A stretch of DNA of 64,000 bases from assembly GCA_002354335.1 (NCBI GenBank), contig DELI01000027.1:58236-122235 (forward strand), written 5' to 3'. Each line of letters begins with the position of its first letter. Position 1 is the first letter of the stretch. The DNA is from Sphingobacterium sp. UBA2700. Its GTDB lineage: Bacteria > Bacteroidota > Bacteroidia > Sphingobacteriales > Sphingobacteriaceae. The position numbers and the translations under genes are program-made. Shown piece after piece: positions 51,903-61,196 of this stretch. The notes under the pieces are model-generated. The model had not been told where the DNA came from and ran no database searches. It saw nothing but the letters and a program-made list of their open reading frames with translations.

Positions 51903-52240
51903 ATCCGTTTGAAGATTGTGCGTCCTTGCTGAGTTTCGCGGTAGGTGAGTTAGGGTTAAGGATGCACGACTTCTACGATATGCCATTCAATGAGTATATC
52001 ATAATGGTAGAAGCATTCAGCAGGCGGCAAAGTGCCAAGCAAAAGGAAGAGTTATTAACCGCTCAGTTCATCGCATATCACGCCTATATAGCAGGAAATA
52101 TCCGCTTAGATAAGATTCCTTCATTCAGCGAATTTATCGGCGAGAAGAAGAAAGTCAAAAGCACAGCTACCGACGAGCAAAAAGAGAGACTAAAAGCCGC
52201 AACTGCGGAGTATTTAAAAAAGAAGAGCCAAATATCATGA
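51878..52240 (+). CDS. Tail assembly chaperone, -1 frameshift extension
   Basis: After a -1 slip on the A-run the reading continues at AAG (51878) as KQNDGKEIDPFEDCASLLSF and stays open to 52240. Its frame has no stop between the slip and the downstream body, and its only independent start would be a TTG at 51926. The fused product would be about 236 aa. The 3' part (VGELGLRMHDFYDMPFNEY and QFIAYHAYIAGNIR) is the G-T type extension. Its end overlaps the tape measure start by 4 bases. Confidence 0.75.
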   Translation, partial: KQNDGKEIDPFEDCASLLSFAVGELGLRMHDFYDMPFNEYIIMVEAFSRRQSAKQKEELLTAQFIAYHAYIAGNIRLDKIPSFSEFIGEKKKVKSTATDEQKERLKAATAEYLKKKSQIS

Positions 52241-54612
52241 GTTTATTAGCACTAATACAAGCGGATATTGATAATTTCAATAGCAATCTTGATAAGGCGC
52301 AAGCCCGAATGGATGCTTTTGCTAATGGTATCGGCTCGCAAATAGCGAAGATCGGGCAGTCCTTCCAAATGATTGGCGGGGCGTTGTCTATTGGCGTTAC
52401 CGCTCCATTAGTAGCCGCAGGTACAGCAGCTTTCAATATGGCGGCCGACTTTGAGGATGCGCTCGGGGCTACTGACCAAATTTTCAAAGAAGCGTCGGCA
52501 GCTACGCAGGAATGGGCGAACAACCTACCCACTTACTTCGGTATTGCCAAGAAAGAAGCATTAGACTACTCTAATATGATGGGCTCTATGCTTGTTAATA
52601 TAGGTAATTTGACCGAGCAGGAAGCAAGCAAGCAGAGTGCAAAGCTTATTGAATTAGCCGGTGATTTAACCGCAATGTACGGAGGTACTACACAAGATGC
52701 TGTCCGCGCGCTTACCGGAGCGTTAAAAGGTAACACCACCATGTTGGATAACTATGGTATGGCCGCAAACGACGCTCTAGTGAAAGCGAAAGCTTATTCG
52801 ATGGGTTTAGCCGAACAAGGTAAAGAACTTGATTTAGCAGCTAAACAAGCGGCTACTCTCGCGCTTATCTATGAGCAATCATCTGCCGCGCAAGGTCAGG
52901 CGGCCAGAGAAGCGGAAGGGGCAAGCGGATCCATGCGTGCGCTTAAAACAGAGATTGCAAACCTTACAACGGAATTAGGAGCTAATCTTCTCCCTATTAT
53001 TACACCTATTGTAAACCAAATTAAAGAAGTTGCGGCAGGTTTTAGATCATTAACACCGGAAGCACAGAAAACTATAACCGTAGTGGCGGCTATTGCGGCT
53101 GCTATTGGTCCATTATTATTAGCATTGGGGTCACTTATGCAACTCGCCCCATTAGTGGGGACAGCGTTTGCAACCATGACGGGGCCTATAGGTATTGCAG
53201 TAGCGGCTATTGGCGCGGCAGTAGTGCTGATAATTAAATATTGGGATGAAATAAAAGCTTATTTCTCTAGCGGTGGCGGATCCAAGGTGTGGGCGAGTAT
53301 CTCCAAAGGCGCGCAAGACCTATGGGCGAAGCTCGTAAATATCTTTGAAAAGGTAAGAGCGTTCATGCTTGATGTATGGGGCAAAATAGGCTCTAACGTA
53401 AAATCCATAGTTGGTAATACATTCAATACTGTACTTACAATCGTAGAAGCGGTTATCAATCATATTTCCGGGGTTATCGATGTGTTTTCAGCGTTGCTAT
53501 CGGGGGATTTTAGCGGAGCAATCCGCGCAGCAGGAAGATTGTTTGAGAACGTATTCAATACGATAAAGAATATCGGTCTTAATGTTTTCGCGAACATATC
53601 GCAAGCAATAGCCGGCTTTCTAAAGCTTGTCGGCGCTGATCAGATGGGGGCTTCTCTTGAGAATTGGGCAAATGGCTTACGTCCTGTTAAGCAAGAAGTA
53701 GAACAAACAGCGATTAAAGTTGAAGAAGCTACAAAAAAGATAGCTACCAAGACCGCTATAGTAGACTCCAACACAGCAGCATTAACGAAGAACACGAAAG
53801 CGAACAAAGACTATCGTGCAGAGTTAGACAATACGCTAGCTTCTTGGGGCATTTATGATGCTCAAATGAAGGTGATTACTCGAAGCTTCAATGAGATAGA
53901 AAAGGTCGCTAGAAACGCAGGAGCGTCTTTTGAGCAATTTCAAGTAATTGCATCGCGCGAATGGGCTGAAAAGACTTTGGTAAACTTTAAAAAGCTAGGG
54001 GAAGGTATTAAGGGAATTAAATTACCCGGGTTATCAGGCTCGGAAATTAGTATTCCTGCAAAATTAAAGGTAGACGCCGATTTTAGTGCTTTAAACTCCA
54101 AGTTCAACGATGTAAAAGCAAACCTCAACAATATTACAATTGATTTGAGTTCAATTGTATCCAGTGCTATTTCTGATATGGTTAATGCAACAGTGAATTC
54201 AATAGGCGCAGGGGAAAGTATAGTAAAAACGGTTGGGGCTGCGCTATTAGGAGCCTTAGGTGGAATTATGGTTCAGTTAGGGACTATGGCGCTCATGGTT
54301 GGTTTTGGGGTGGAGCAAATTAAGAAATCTCTATTGACTTTAAACGGAGCGGTCGCTATTGCGGCCGGTGTGGGATTGATTGCCTTGGGGGCTGCCTTTT
54401 CGTATGGCGCGTCTAGATTAGGGAAGTCTATGGGGAGTTCAAGCAGTGGGGGAAACACGAGTTATAGTAGCGGCATTAATTCATCTAACGGCAACTTCCC
54501 TCGTGGAGCTTACTACAACAATGATAAACAAGTTGTTGAAGTTAAGATAAAAGGGAACAACCTCGTAGGGGCGGTTAATATTAATCAGAACCGTAACAAC
54601 AGATTAGGATAA
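52237..54612 (+). CDS. Tape measure protein
   Basis: A 791 aa tail-length protein. The start LLALIQADIDNFNSNLDKAQARM is a typical helical opener, followed by a region with ADFEDALGATDQIFKE and NNLPTYFGIAKKEALDYSNMMG (in part, about 75-125) of phage tail tape measure proteins, then several hydrophobic stretches (about 275-340 and 690-730). Its length suggests a tail of roughly 100-120 nm if the usual proportion holds. It overlaps the chaperone by 4 bases. Confidence 0.88.
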   Translation: MSLLALIQADIDNFNSNLDKAQARMDAFANGIGSQIAKIGQSFQMIGGALSIGVTAPLVAAGTAAFNMAADFEDALGATDQIFKEASAATQEWANNLPTYFGIAKKEALDYSNMMGSMLVNIGNLTEQEASKQSAKLIELAGDLTAMYGGTTQDAVRALTGALKGNTTMLDNYGMAANDALVKAKAYSMGLAEQGKELDLAAKQAATLALIYEQSSAAQGQAAREAEGASGSMRALKTEIANLTTELGANLLPIITPIVNQIKEVAAGFRSLTPEAQKTITVVAAIAAAIGPLLLALGSLMQLAPLVGTAFATMTGPIGIAVAAIGAAVVLIIKYWDEIKAYFSSGGGSKVWASISKGAQDLWAKLVNIFEKVRAFMLDVWGKIGSNVKSIVGNTFNTVLTIVEAVINHISGVIDVFSALLSGDFSGAIRAAGRLFENVFNTIKNIGLNVFANISQAIAGFLKLVGADQMGASLENWANGLRPVKQEVEQTAIKVEEATKKIATKTAIVDSNTAALTKNTKANKDYRAELDNTLASWGIYDAQMKVITRSFNEIEKVARNAGASFEQFQVIASREWAEKTLVNFKKLGEGIKGIKLPGLSGSEISIPAKLKVDADFSALNSKFNDVKANLNNITIDLSSIVSSAISDMVNATVNSIGAGESIVKTVGAALLGALGGIMVQLGTMALMVGFGVEQIKKSLLTLNGAVAIAAGVGLIALGAAFSYGASRLGKSMGSSSSGGNTSYSSGINSSNGNFPRGAYYNNDKQVVEVKIKGNNLVGAVNINQNRNNRLG

Positions 54613-56918
54613 TGGCATATAATACTAAGTACATATTGAACTACTGCAACCGCTTAGGCAAGGCTCTAAGAATTGAGATTCAATTGTTGGATTATGTGGG
54701 GGAAGAATTTATCCTCGTTAACGGTGATGAATACTTACAAGATTTAGAGGGTAGTTTCGTTGTTTCTAACATTGATGGAAACTATAACCCTGATCGCGAT
54801 AAGAACGATATTGAAGGAGGGGCAAACCCATTCGTATTGAACTATCAAAACGACACAGGAGAAAAAGGAGGGGCAATACGCGCCACTTTCGCAGATATGG
54901 AATTTTTCGAAGATTTATTGTTTAATATCGACGATTTGTCTACATCTGACGAAACAGAAATTAGATGCGTTTTTTACTATGACAACCAAATCGAGTGGAT
55001 AGGGTTTGTTACGCCCGACTTCTTTAATGTTGAAATTACGGAGAATCCACTTATCCGGCTAACGGCATCAGATCGTATCGGGATATTGAAAGATGTACCA
55101 TATACATTGAGTTCAGAAATCGTCGACCGGATCAATCTTATGACAGTTGTGTCTAATATACTCAAGCAAACAGGTTTAGAGCTTAACATAAATGTTGTTT
55201 GTGGAATGTATTCGGACGAGTTTCCATACCATGCCCCGTCGACAGGGTTCGAAGGTTATGAATTTAATGATCCTATTGCTAACACATGGGTAAATGAATA
55301 CCGCTTTGTAACTGATATGGAGACATTAGAAACAAAGAATTGTTATGAGATACTTCAAGCTATTGCAAATCAATTCAACTGTCTTATAACGCAGTATAAA
55401 GGCGAATGGTGGGTTGTAAATAAATTTGATCTAGATAGGGCAGAGGGAGTACTATTTCATTACAATAGTTTCGGAATACAGCAATACATAGAAAAAGTAC
55501 ATTTTCCGGAAGAATACTTTGGATTAATCGACGTAGGGGGAGAACGTACATTAATACCTGCAGGCGCGAAGAATACTTATCTATTGGACAATGGCCCCGA
55601 AATGATTTACCCGTTAAATCACTCTTTAAATTCAGACAGCACGAATATAGCCGATATTGAATTTTGGCAGAGCAAACCTGGATCTACTTCGGAAGCTACA
55701 ACGTCTATTCCTTCGGAGTATAATGCTGATGGAAGCATAAATGAGACATACGAAAATGAAGTAAGGGAATTATTGATAAACGACTATGATATTTCGGTGC
55801 TGTCAAACGATACGACAAACTTTTCATCAGTACCTCCAAACGTTATCGGGAACTCTTATATACTAGAATCGCAAAAGTTTAAGGTTGTGACAATGGATAA
55901 GAAGAAATCGTCATTTAAACTTAATGTAAAAGCGGTAGGCAAAGCTTATACCGCAATTATGATAGGCTTAATAATGGAGATTGAGAAGGTTTCAGAACCG
56001 GGCGTTAAATACTACTTTACGCTCTACAATCCCGTTGATGAAGAAAATAATTATACCGGAAATAATCAGTTTATTAGGGTTGTTGACATAAATAGTTCCG
56101 GTTATATCCTAGCCTATCCTTTTGGGTTCGAAAACAAATACAATTCAGAAAATATTGCCGTCGATCAAGAGTGGAATATCGAAATGAATATCTCAAAAGG
56201 GCAGACACAAGACTATGATATTAGCACCGCTAATTTCTTTTTTAGAGTATATCCGAATAGGGCATATAAGAAGAACACGTACAATCCTAACTTAACAACA
56301 ATTAAAAATATGTTAAGGAGCGTGACGCTTACTTTTTTAAATGATAATCAAACCCCTAAAGGAACGGTATTCCAAAGTAAATTAACGTACGGTAAATTCA
56401 CAAAGCCGACCAAAGAAAGGACGGTCATGTTCGGGGATTATCAAACGTCAGGACAAAATGGATTCTTTTATAAGTATCGTGAAGATTCTTTAAGCATCCA
56501 GTACAACGAGGGCGGTGAAATGCTTAAGAATTGGTTCACTCGATCGGACAGCGAGCGCAATCCCTTGCTTACCCATTCGTTAAGACAGCTTACATATTCG
56601 TATGGCTCAGCCCACGACGAACTAAGAATTGGCTTTGACATGGAACATATCAATCCATTTGCTCACTACGCAGTAAGATGCAGGAGCGAAAAAAGAGTAC
56701 TAGTCAATCCAGAGGATGACTACTTACAAGAAAAGAACAGCAAATACATAACAGCAACTATCGGCAAATATCTAAACAGCAAAAGATTCGTTTTTGTCGA
56801 AGGAAAAATAGACTACCTAAGAAGCCACTTTGAAGGTGTGCTTGCTCAAATAAGAACTAATGAGGTGCAGCGGCAGGAGTATATCTACTCCTATTTTGAA
56901 CAGGGGGATATTAGTTAA
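54612..56918 (+). CDS. Tail tip protein
   Basis: A 768 aa protein of the tail tip, located between tape measure and receptor-binding gene. It begins with LGKALRIEIQLLDYVGEE and the LEGSFVVSNIDGNYNPDRDK region that suits a distal tail/baseplate hub fold. TASDRIGILKD, NCYEILQAIANQFNC and LRIGFDMEHINPFAHYAVRC further along are shared with Bacteroidota tail proteins. The exact part (Dit, Tal or combined) cannot be told apart. It overlaps the tape measure stop (TAATG). Confidence 0.65.
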   Translation: MAYNTKYILNYCNRLGKALRIEIQLLDYVGEEFILVNGDEYLQDLEGSFVVSNIDGNYNPDRDKNDIEGGANPFVLNYQNDTGEKGGAIRATFADMEFFEDLLFNIDDLSTSDETEIRCVFYYDNQIEWIGFVTPDFFNVEITENPLIRLTASDRIGILKDVPYTLSSEIVDRINLMTVVSNILKQTGLELNINVVCGMYSDEFPYHAPSTGFEGYEFNDPIANTWVNEYRFVTDMETLETKNCYEILQAIANQFNCLITQYKGEWWVVNKFDLDRAEGVLFHYNSFGIQQYIEKVHFPEEYFGLIDVGGERTLIPAGAKNTYLLDNGPEMIYPLNHSLNSDSTNIADIEFWQSKPGSTSEATTSIPSEYNADGSINETYENEVRELLINDYDISVLSNDTTNFSSVPPNVIGNSYILESQKFKVVTMDKKKSSFKLNVKAVGKAYTAIMIGLIMEIEKVSEPGVKYYFTLYNPVDEENNYTGNNQFIRVVDINSSGYILAYPFGFENKYNSENIAVDQEWNIEMNISKGQTQDYDISTANFFFRVYPNRAYKKNTYNPNLTTIKNMLRSVTLTFLNDNQTPKGTVFQSKLTYGKFTKPTKERTVMFGDYQTSGQNGFFYKYREDSLSIQYNEGGEMLKNWFTRSDSERNPLLTHSLRQLTYSYGSAHDELRIGFDMEHINPFAHYAVRCRSEKRVLVNPEDDYLQEKNSKYITATIGKYLNSKRFVFVEGKIDYLRSHFEGVLAQIRTNEVQRQEYIYSYFEQGDIS

Positions 56919-56931
56919 ATGAGTATAGAGA

Positions 56932-59220
56932 ATGGCTACAGTTAAATTTCCAAGCGAAATGAGCCCAGCTACAAGCATAGGGGGCAATGACAAATTAATG
57001 ATCTCGAAAGAGTCAACAGGTGAAGCTTATCAAGCAACCTTCAATCAAGCAAAAGATTATCTAGCTATTACAGGCATTGAACTAGAGCCTTTAGTAGGGG
57101 GTACAACTTCGGGTACAGCATTAGTTGTGCCTAATGGGCCGGCAGGCGAACAGCGCACAGCAGAAGTAGCTAGTGGTCTATGGTATGACTTTGGAGCGGG
57201 GCCGGTGCAGGCTGACGCTAGTAAGCGATGGAAAGCTTATTGGAACGGCTCTTCTTGGTCTTTAAAAGACATGGGGGCTTTGCCGGATTCAGCGAGAATC
57301 AAAGAATGGGTATCGGGCAACTATACCTCAGGTGATCAAAGGATTTACAACGGCTTTATCTATGAAGCGAACAAGGCTACATCAGAAGAACCTTCGACAG
57401 GTAGCGATTGGGATTTCAAAGGGAAAGAGAACGATCTTTCTAATAAAGTAATCGGTGTTCAGAATATCCTTAAAGACGGAGGATTTGAAAATGGGGAACA
57501 GTTCTGGCAACAGAACGAACCGATATTCGACCTTAGCATAAAGAATGGTGTTGCGCACATTAAAACGAACAACAGCGAGAATACCGGGCTGATGCAAGGA
57601 AGCATTGACCTTAAAGCAGGTACATACAATGTTGAGATGAAGGTTAAGAAGGTGTCATCAGGAACATTGTACCTAACAATGGGCTTCTTTACTCCGGGTA
57701 TCAATACACTGTTTACGATAAATACAAGTGAATGGTCGATACAAAGGGCAAAGATTGTTATACCAACAGATACACCGAATGCTTTGGCATTATTGGTAAA
57801 CAATCAGAAGAACGTTGAGTTCTTGATCGAGTATATCGCTATCTACAAATACGTTGAAAACTCTATTAATGAGAACGTCTACGAGTCGAAGGCAGCAACT
57901 GACGAAAACACGCAAGCTATTGAGGTACTTCAAACCTCCGTGGCGACTTCGGAATGGATGCCAAAGCCAAGTTCTTCAAAGAGTACCATATTGTCGCACA
58001 TTCAGCCGTTTGTGCAAAAATACTTGCAAAGGAATAGTGATGTAACACTCGTGAAAGTAGCTGATAGCATCGATACCCCATTGGGATGGACTGACGTCCG
58101 TCCTGACGCCAATAGAAGACCCCCATTCTGTAATGAATACAACAATAGCTCTTACCTCGAGGAGAAGTTAAGATGGAAAGAGCAACAATACCGACGGTTC
58201 GACAACCCCGGGGTAATTACCGAAATACTTGGCGGTGGCACATCTTCTATTGTAAGCACTGACACGTACTGGGGAGCGGTTGGATCTTCATACTATTTAC
58301 CCTACACGAAAGTAATTGAGGGAGGTACTGACGCCGGCGTATCGTTCAAATACCCTGCTAATATGAAAAGATTGTCGCTAATTGTTCATACTGATTGTCG
58401 TTGGTCAGAAAGCCAACAGATAACAGTTGCGGAGGGCAATGGCAAGGTTGAGGTTTTTAACGGTATTGCATGGGTGGAAGCAAATGGAGCGACGGTTTAT
58501 TTCAAGGAGCCGGAAACACAGCCATCCCCTGGGATTTATCGTGACAACGCGCAAAAGAGGTTGAAGTTTCGGAGCTTGACAAACCTTTCCGAAAAGTCTA
58601 TAACCGTTAAGAATGTAGGAGCGGGTAGATTCGGATATTGGGGTTTAGAGTATTCTCCAAACGAATACATGTTTACTTATATCAATGCTTCTAAAGGAAG
58701 CCACAGTATTGAAATGATTGAACGCTACGAGCCGTGGATGGTAGATGAATTTAACCCTGATCTTATCGTTTGGCAGTGTCAGATACTTAACGAAGCGTTA
58801 GGGCGTCCAGACCGATCATTTGGGTCTAAAGACTACGGGCAAAAATTCATTGATAAATACAACGAATATGTTGGGAAAGGCTACCTAGTGCTTCCTTATG
58901 CTGTATGGGCCGCCGAGTACTCGAATTTTGTTGATGAATCAGGAAATTTTCTTTTTGCTCATGCTCCAAACGGTGATATTATCACATGCGCTCAGGATGT
59001 AGACAATATCGAGTACAGATTCAGTCAGATAGGAGTGCCATTTCTAAACTTTTTCCATCGAATCACAGAAACGGCAAAACGTAAAGGCTCAAACATCTAT
59101 GATGAAGCTTTAAAAGCTAGTGGCAAGAACGGAAACACGTTCACAATGGACGGAATCCACCTGAACAAGACAGGACAGATGGTGTTGTGGAGATTTTTTG
59201 AAGAGTATTTCAATTTTTAA
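56932..59220 (+). CDS. Receptor-binding tail protein with SGNH hydrolase domain
   Basis: A 762 aa protein. The N-terminal 120 residues are a tail-attachment part with a SASGLWYDFGAGPVQADA-like region common in phage fibres. The middle (about 170-290) is a beta-rich carbohydrate-binding-like stretch. From about 360 an SGNH-type hydrolase is readable: serine 379 in VADSIDTPLGW, asparagine 620 in VWQCQILNE, and D740/H743 in DGIHLNKTGQMV. An insert of about 150-200 residues separates the serine block from the rest. This may remove acetyl groups from the host surface polysaccharide. Confidence 0.7.
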   Translation: MATVKFPSEMSPATSIGGNDKLMISKESTGEAYQATFNQAKDYLAITGIELEPLVGGTTSGTALVVPNGPAGEQRTAEVASGLWYDFGAGPVQADASKRWKAYWNGSSWSLKDMGALPDSARIKEWVSGNYTSGDQRIYNGFIYEANKATSEEPSTGSDWDFKGKENDLSNKVIGVQNILKDGGFENGEQFWQQNEPIFDLSIKNGVAHIKTNNSENTGLMQGSIDLKAGTYNVEMKVKKVSSGTLYLTMGFFTPGINTLFTINTSEWSIQRAKIVIPTDTPNALALLVNNQKNVEFLIEYIAIYKYVENSINENVYESKAATDENTQAIEVLQTSVATSEWMPKPSSSKSTILSHIQPFVQKYLQRNSDVTLVKVADSIDTPLGWTDVRPDANRRPPFCNEYNNSSYLEEKLRWKEQQYRRFDNPGVITEILGGGTSSIVSTDTYWGAVGSSYYLPYTKVIEGGTDAGVSFKYPANMKRLSLIVHTDCRWSESQQITVAEGNGKVEVFNGIAWVEANGATVYFKEPETQPSPGIYRDNAQKRLKFRSLTNLSEKSITVKNVGAGRFGYWGLEYSPNEYMFTYINASKGSHSIEMIERYEPWMVDEFNPDLIVWQCQILNEALGRPDRSFGSKDYGQKFIDKYNEYVGKGYLVLPYAVWAAEYSNFVDESGNFLFAHAPNGDIITCAQDVDNIEYRFSQIGVPFLNFFHRITETAKRKGSNIYDEALKASGKNGNTFTMDGIHLNKTGQMVLWRFFEEYFNF

Positions 59221-59225
59221 AAAGA

Positions 59226-59480
59226 AAGCCCCTATCTCGGTAGGGGCTTAATCAAGAAGCCCGACGGTGGTTGTCCGTCAGGCTTACACATAAATGTAAC
59301 ACTGCCCTATGATAAACAATGTCTATATAAATGTACTGGAAAATCTTTTAAAAAACAAGCCCAGCGGTCGATGGTTCCGCTAGGCTGATTAGTTAACATA
59401 TCACTAAAATGTTATTTCAAATATAATAAAAATTGATAAAAAAAAGAAAGCCTAGCAATGTATCGCCCTGCTAGGCTAAA
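59226..59480 (+). repeat. Array of four GC-rich hairpins in a non-coding spacer
   Basis: Four stem-loops with AGCC-type 5' sides lie in the spacer between the tail gene and endolysin: 59226-59250 (AAGCCCCTA / TAGGGGCTT), 59256-59287 (GCCCGACGG / CCGTCAGGC), 59359-59388 (GCCCAGCGG / CCGCTAGGC) and 59448-59480 (GCCTAGCA / TGCTAGGC). The first is a fine terminator of the tail operon. The others share the pattern but are not all followed by T-runs. The spacer 59221-59575 contains no gene that I can support. Confidence 0.6.
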
Positions 59481-59575
59481 GCGAGTCAAATAAGCCGGGC
59501 GGCTATTGAACTCACCACTAGTTGACAAAAGACACAATATACGTAAAATATTGAAATAGTAAAAAGGGGAAGAGA

Positions 59576-60028
59576 ATGAAAACAGGGGAAAAGGGATTAG
59601 CACTCATTAAAAGCTTTGAGGGATTCTACAGCAAGCCATATAAAGACCCGATCGGTATTCCTACCATCGGCTACGGATTTACTTACTACTTGCCGGATAG
59701 GCGTAAGGTAACCATGCAAGACCGACCGTTGACAGAACATCAGGCTACCTGTATGCTACAGGAGATTTTGGAAGGGTACGAGGGGAATGTTTTGCGGCTG
59801 GTGAGGTCCAAGCTGACACAAAACCAATTTGATGCGTTAGTAAGTTTCACTTTCAATTTGGGCGCGGCGAATCTTGCCAAATCCACGCTATTGAAGAAGG
59901 TCAACATCAACCCAAACGATCCATCCATCCGTGACGAGTTCGCGAAGTGGCGACTCGCAGGGGGCAAGGTGTTCGCTGGATTGGTTAGAAGAAGAAAAGC
60001 GGAAGCAGATTTATATTTCAGTAAGTAA
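59576..60028 (+). CDS. Endolysin, GH24 lysozyme
   Basis: A 150 aa T4-type lysozyme that cuts between MurNAc and GlcNAc in peptidoglycan. The start GLALIKSFEGFYSKPYKDPIGIPTIGYGF carries the catalytic glutamate (E15), the aspartate and threonine that follow (D24, T30). LVSFTFNLGAANLAKSTLL and the C-terminal GLVRRRKAEADLYF are typical as well. It has no signal peptide or SAR segment, so a holin must let it out. It heads the lysis cassette. Confidence 0.92.
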   Translation: MKTGEKGLALIKSFEGFYSKPYKDPIGIPTIGYGFTYYLPDRRKVTMQDRPLTEHQATCMLQEILEGYEGNVLRLVRSKLTQNQFDALVSFTFNLGAANLAKSTLLKKVNINPNDPSIRDEFAKWRLAGGKVFAGLVRRRKAEADLYFSK

Positions 60029-60033
60029 GGGGA

Positions 60034-60354
60034 ATGAGTGGGGTTAAGCAAGATATGATCGACAGAAAGGTCGATGGAGTTGTAAAGATATTTGGACTAG
60101 CGTACAAAGATGTGGTCGCTCTAGTAGCAACACTATCCATCTTGCTGAATGTATTCTTGGTGCATAAAATTATAACAACTAATGAAGACCTAAATGCGAA
60201 GATCGTAGAAGAGGTACGCAGGCAAGTTCCTAGGGCAGTTGAAGAAAGCGTTCCGGCAGTCGTAGACAGCAAGCTCGAAGGAGTCCGCGAGGGAGTAGAC
60301 AAAGCATTAAACAAGGTAGATACCATCGTTCAAAAGATTGGAGGTAAAGAATGA
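60034..60354 (+). CDS. Holin-like membrane protein
   Basis: A 106 aa protein with one membrane segment (VVALVATLSILLNVFLVH, about 27-44) and a charged helical C-terminal part (IVEEVRRQVPRAVEESVP, EGVREGVDKALNKVDTIV). It lies five bases behind the endolysin and overlaps the next small gene by four. Position argues for a holin or holin partner; a tail-anchored scaffold role is possible. No family is certain. Confidence 0.6.
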   Translation: MSGVKQDMIDRKVDGVVKIFGLAYKDVVALVATLSILLNVFLVHKIITTNEDLNAKIVEEVRRQVPRAVEESVPAVVDSKLEGVREGVDKALNKVDTIVQKIGGKE

Positions 60355-60518
60355 GAAAGGCAGTAATACTACTGATGTTGTTATTATGGGGTATCATCAC
60401 CTCGTCAAGGCAAAGCAAGCCGATAGAGCAACGTAAGCAACCGACACTTATTAAGTCATTGGATAGTTTGAATAATTCGTTAGACAGGTTAAAAATAGCG
60501 ATAGATGAAAGGGATTAG
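60351..60518 (+). CDS. Small membrane protein of the lysis cassette
   Basis: A 55 aa open frame (ATG 60351, TAG 60518) with a hydrophobic start (MRKAVILLMLLLWGIITSS) then a short basic and helical part (LDSLNNSLDRLKIAIDERD). It overlaps the holin-like gene by 4 bases and the u-spanin-like gene by 14. It may be a signal-anchored inner-membrane component of lysis. Confidence 0.6.
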   Translation: MRKAVILLMLLLWGIITSSRQSKPIEQRKQPTLIKSLDSLNNSLDRLKIAIDERD

Positions 60519-61149
60519 AATATTAGCGATGGCTGTCATAGTGATGGTTATTGCATCATGCGGAACAACTCGTAATAAACATAAGCAATCTTCCGCTCTG
60601 CGTGTTGTTGAGGGAGCAAAGGTTGAGCAGACTTTAAAGAAATCGACCGGCACGAAAACCGAGATCACAGAAAAGGAAGTCGACAAAGGTACGGTAGTCA
60701 CCGAACGCGAAACGACTACCACGACTACCCGCGAGGGTAGCAAGATACGGGTTACAGCTAAAAAGGAAGATTTAAAGCCTGGCGAAAACTTTCTTCGAGA
60801 TTCTGCCGGTCAGCAGGTGAAAGCTATTCTCGATACACTTAATAAAACGCTGACAATCGAAATAGAAACGAAGCCGGAGCGGGTGCAAAAGGTGGAAAAG
60901 GAGAAGGTTACCGAACGAAAGGACGCCACCAAAGAACGACAGGAAGAAAGGCGAGATAGTACAAATAAGCAAGTTGCCCGCGTTGAGGAACAGCACCGAA
61001 GTCAGGATCAATCATCGGTCAGCAACGAAAGTAAGCCGAATGTATGGGCGGTGTTCGTAAATAATATAGGCTGGGGTATTGCATTCCTTATAGTGGTAGT
61101 TGGGGTTTTATGGTGGTTTTTTAAAGGGGCGAGGGGGCGAGGAATATAA
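60505..61149 (+). CDS. Unimolecular spanin-like lipoprotein
   Basis: A 214 aa protein with a lipoprotein signal (VMVIASC, cysteine 19), a long charged and helical periplasmic part with threonine- and lysine-rich segments, and one C-terminal membrane segment (WGIAFLIVVVGVLWWFF, about 188-205) followed by a short basic end. Joining an outer-membrane lipid anchor with an inner-membrane helix in one chain is the plan of u-spanins, which fuse the two membranes at lysis. It is the last gene of the lysis cassette. Confidence 0.72.
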   Translation: MKGIRILAMAVIVMVIASCGTTRNKHKQSSALRVVEGAKVEQTLKKSTGTKTEITEKEVDKGTVVTERETTTTTTREGSKIRVTAKKEDLKPGENFLRDSAGQQVKAILDTLNKTLTIEIETKPERVQKVEKEKVTERKDATKERQEERRDSTNKQVARVEEQHRSQDQSSVSNESKPNVWAVFVNNIGWGIAFLIVVVGVLWWFFKGARGRGI

Positions 61150-61196
61150 AGTTAATAATATCTTTCATATATTCGGTTTCTAAAACCACACCAATT

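Noticed and set aside
59412..59603. A 63 aa minus-strand frame
   Set aside because: It runs through two hairpins and into the start of the endolysin gene, and has no signal of coding use.
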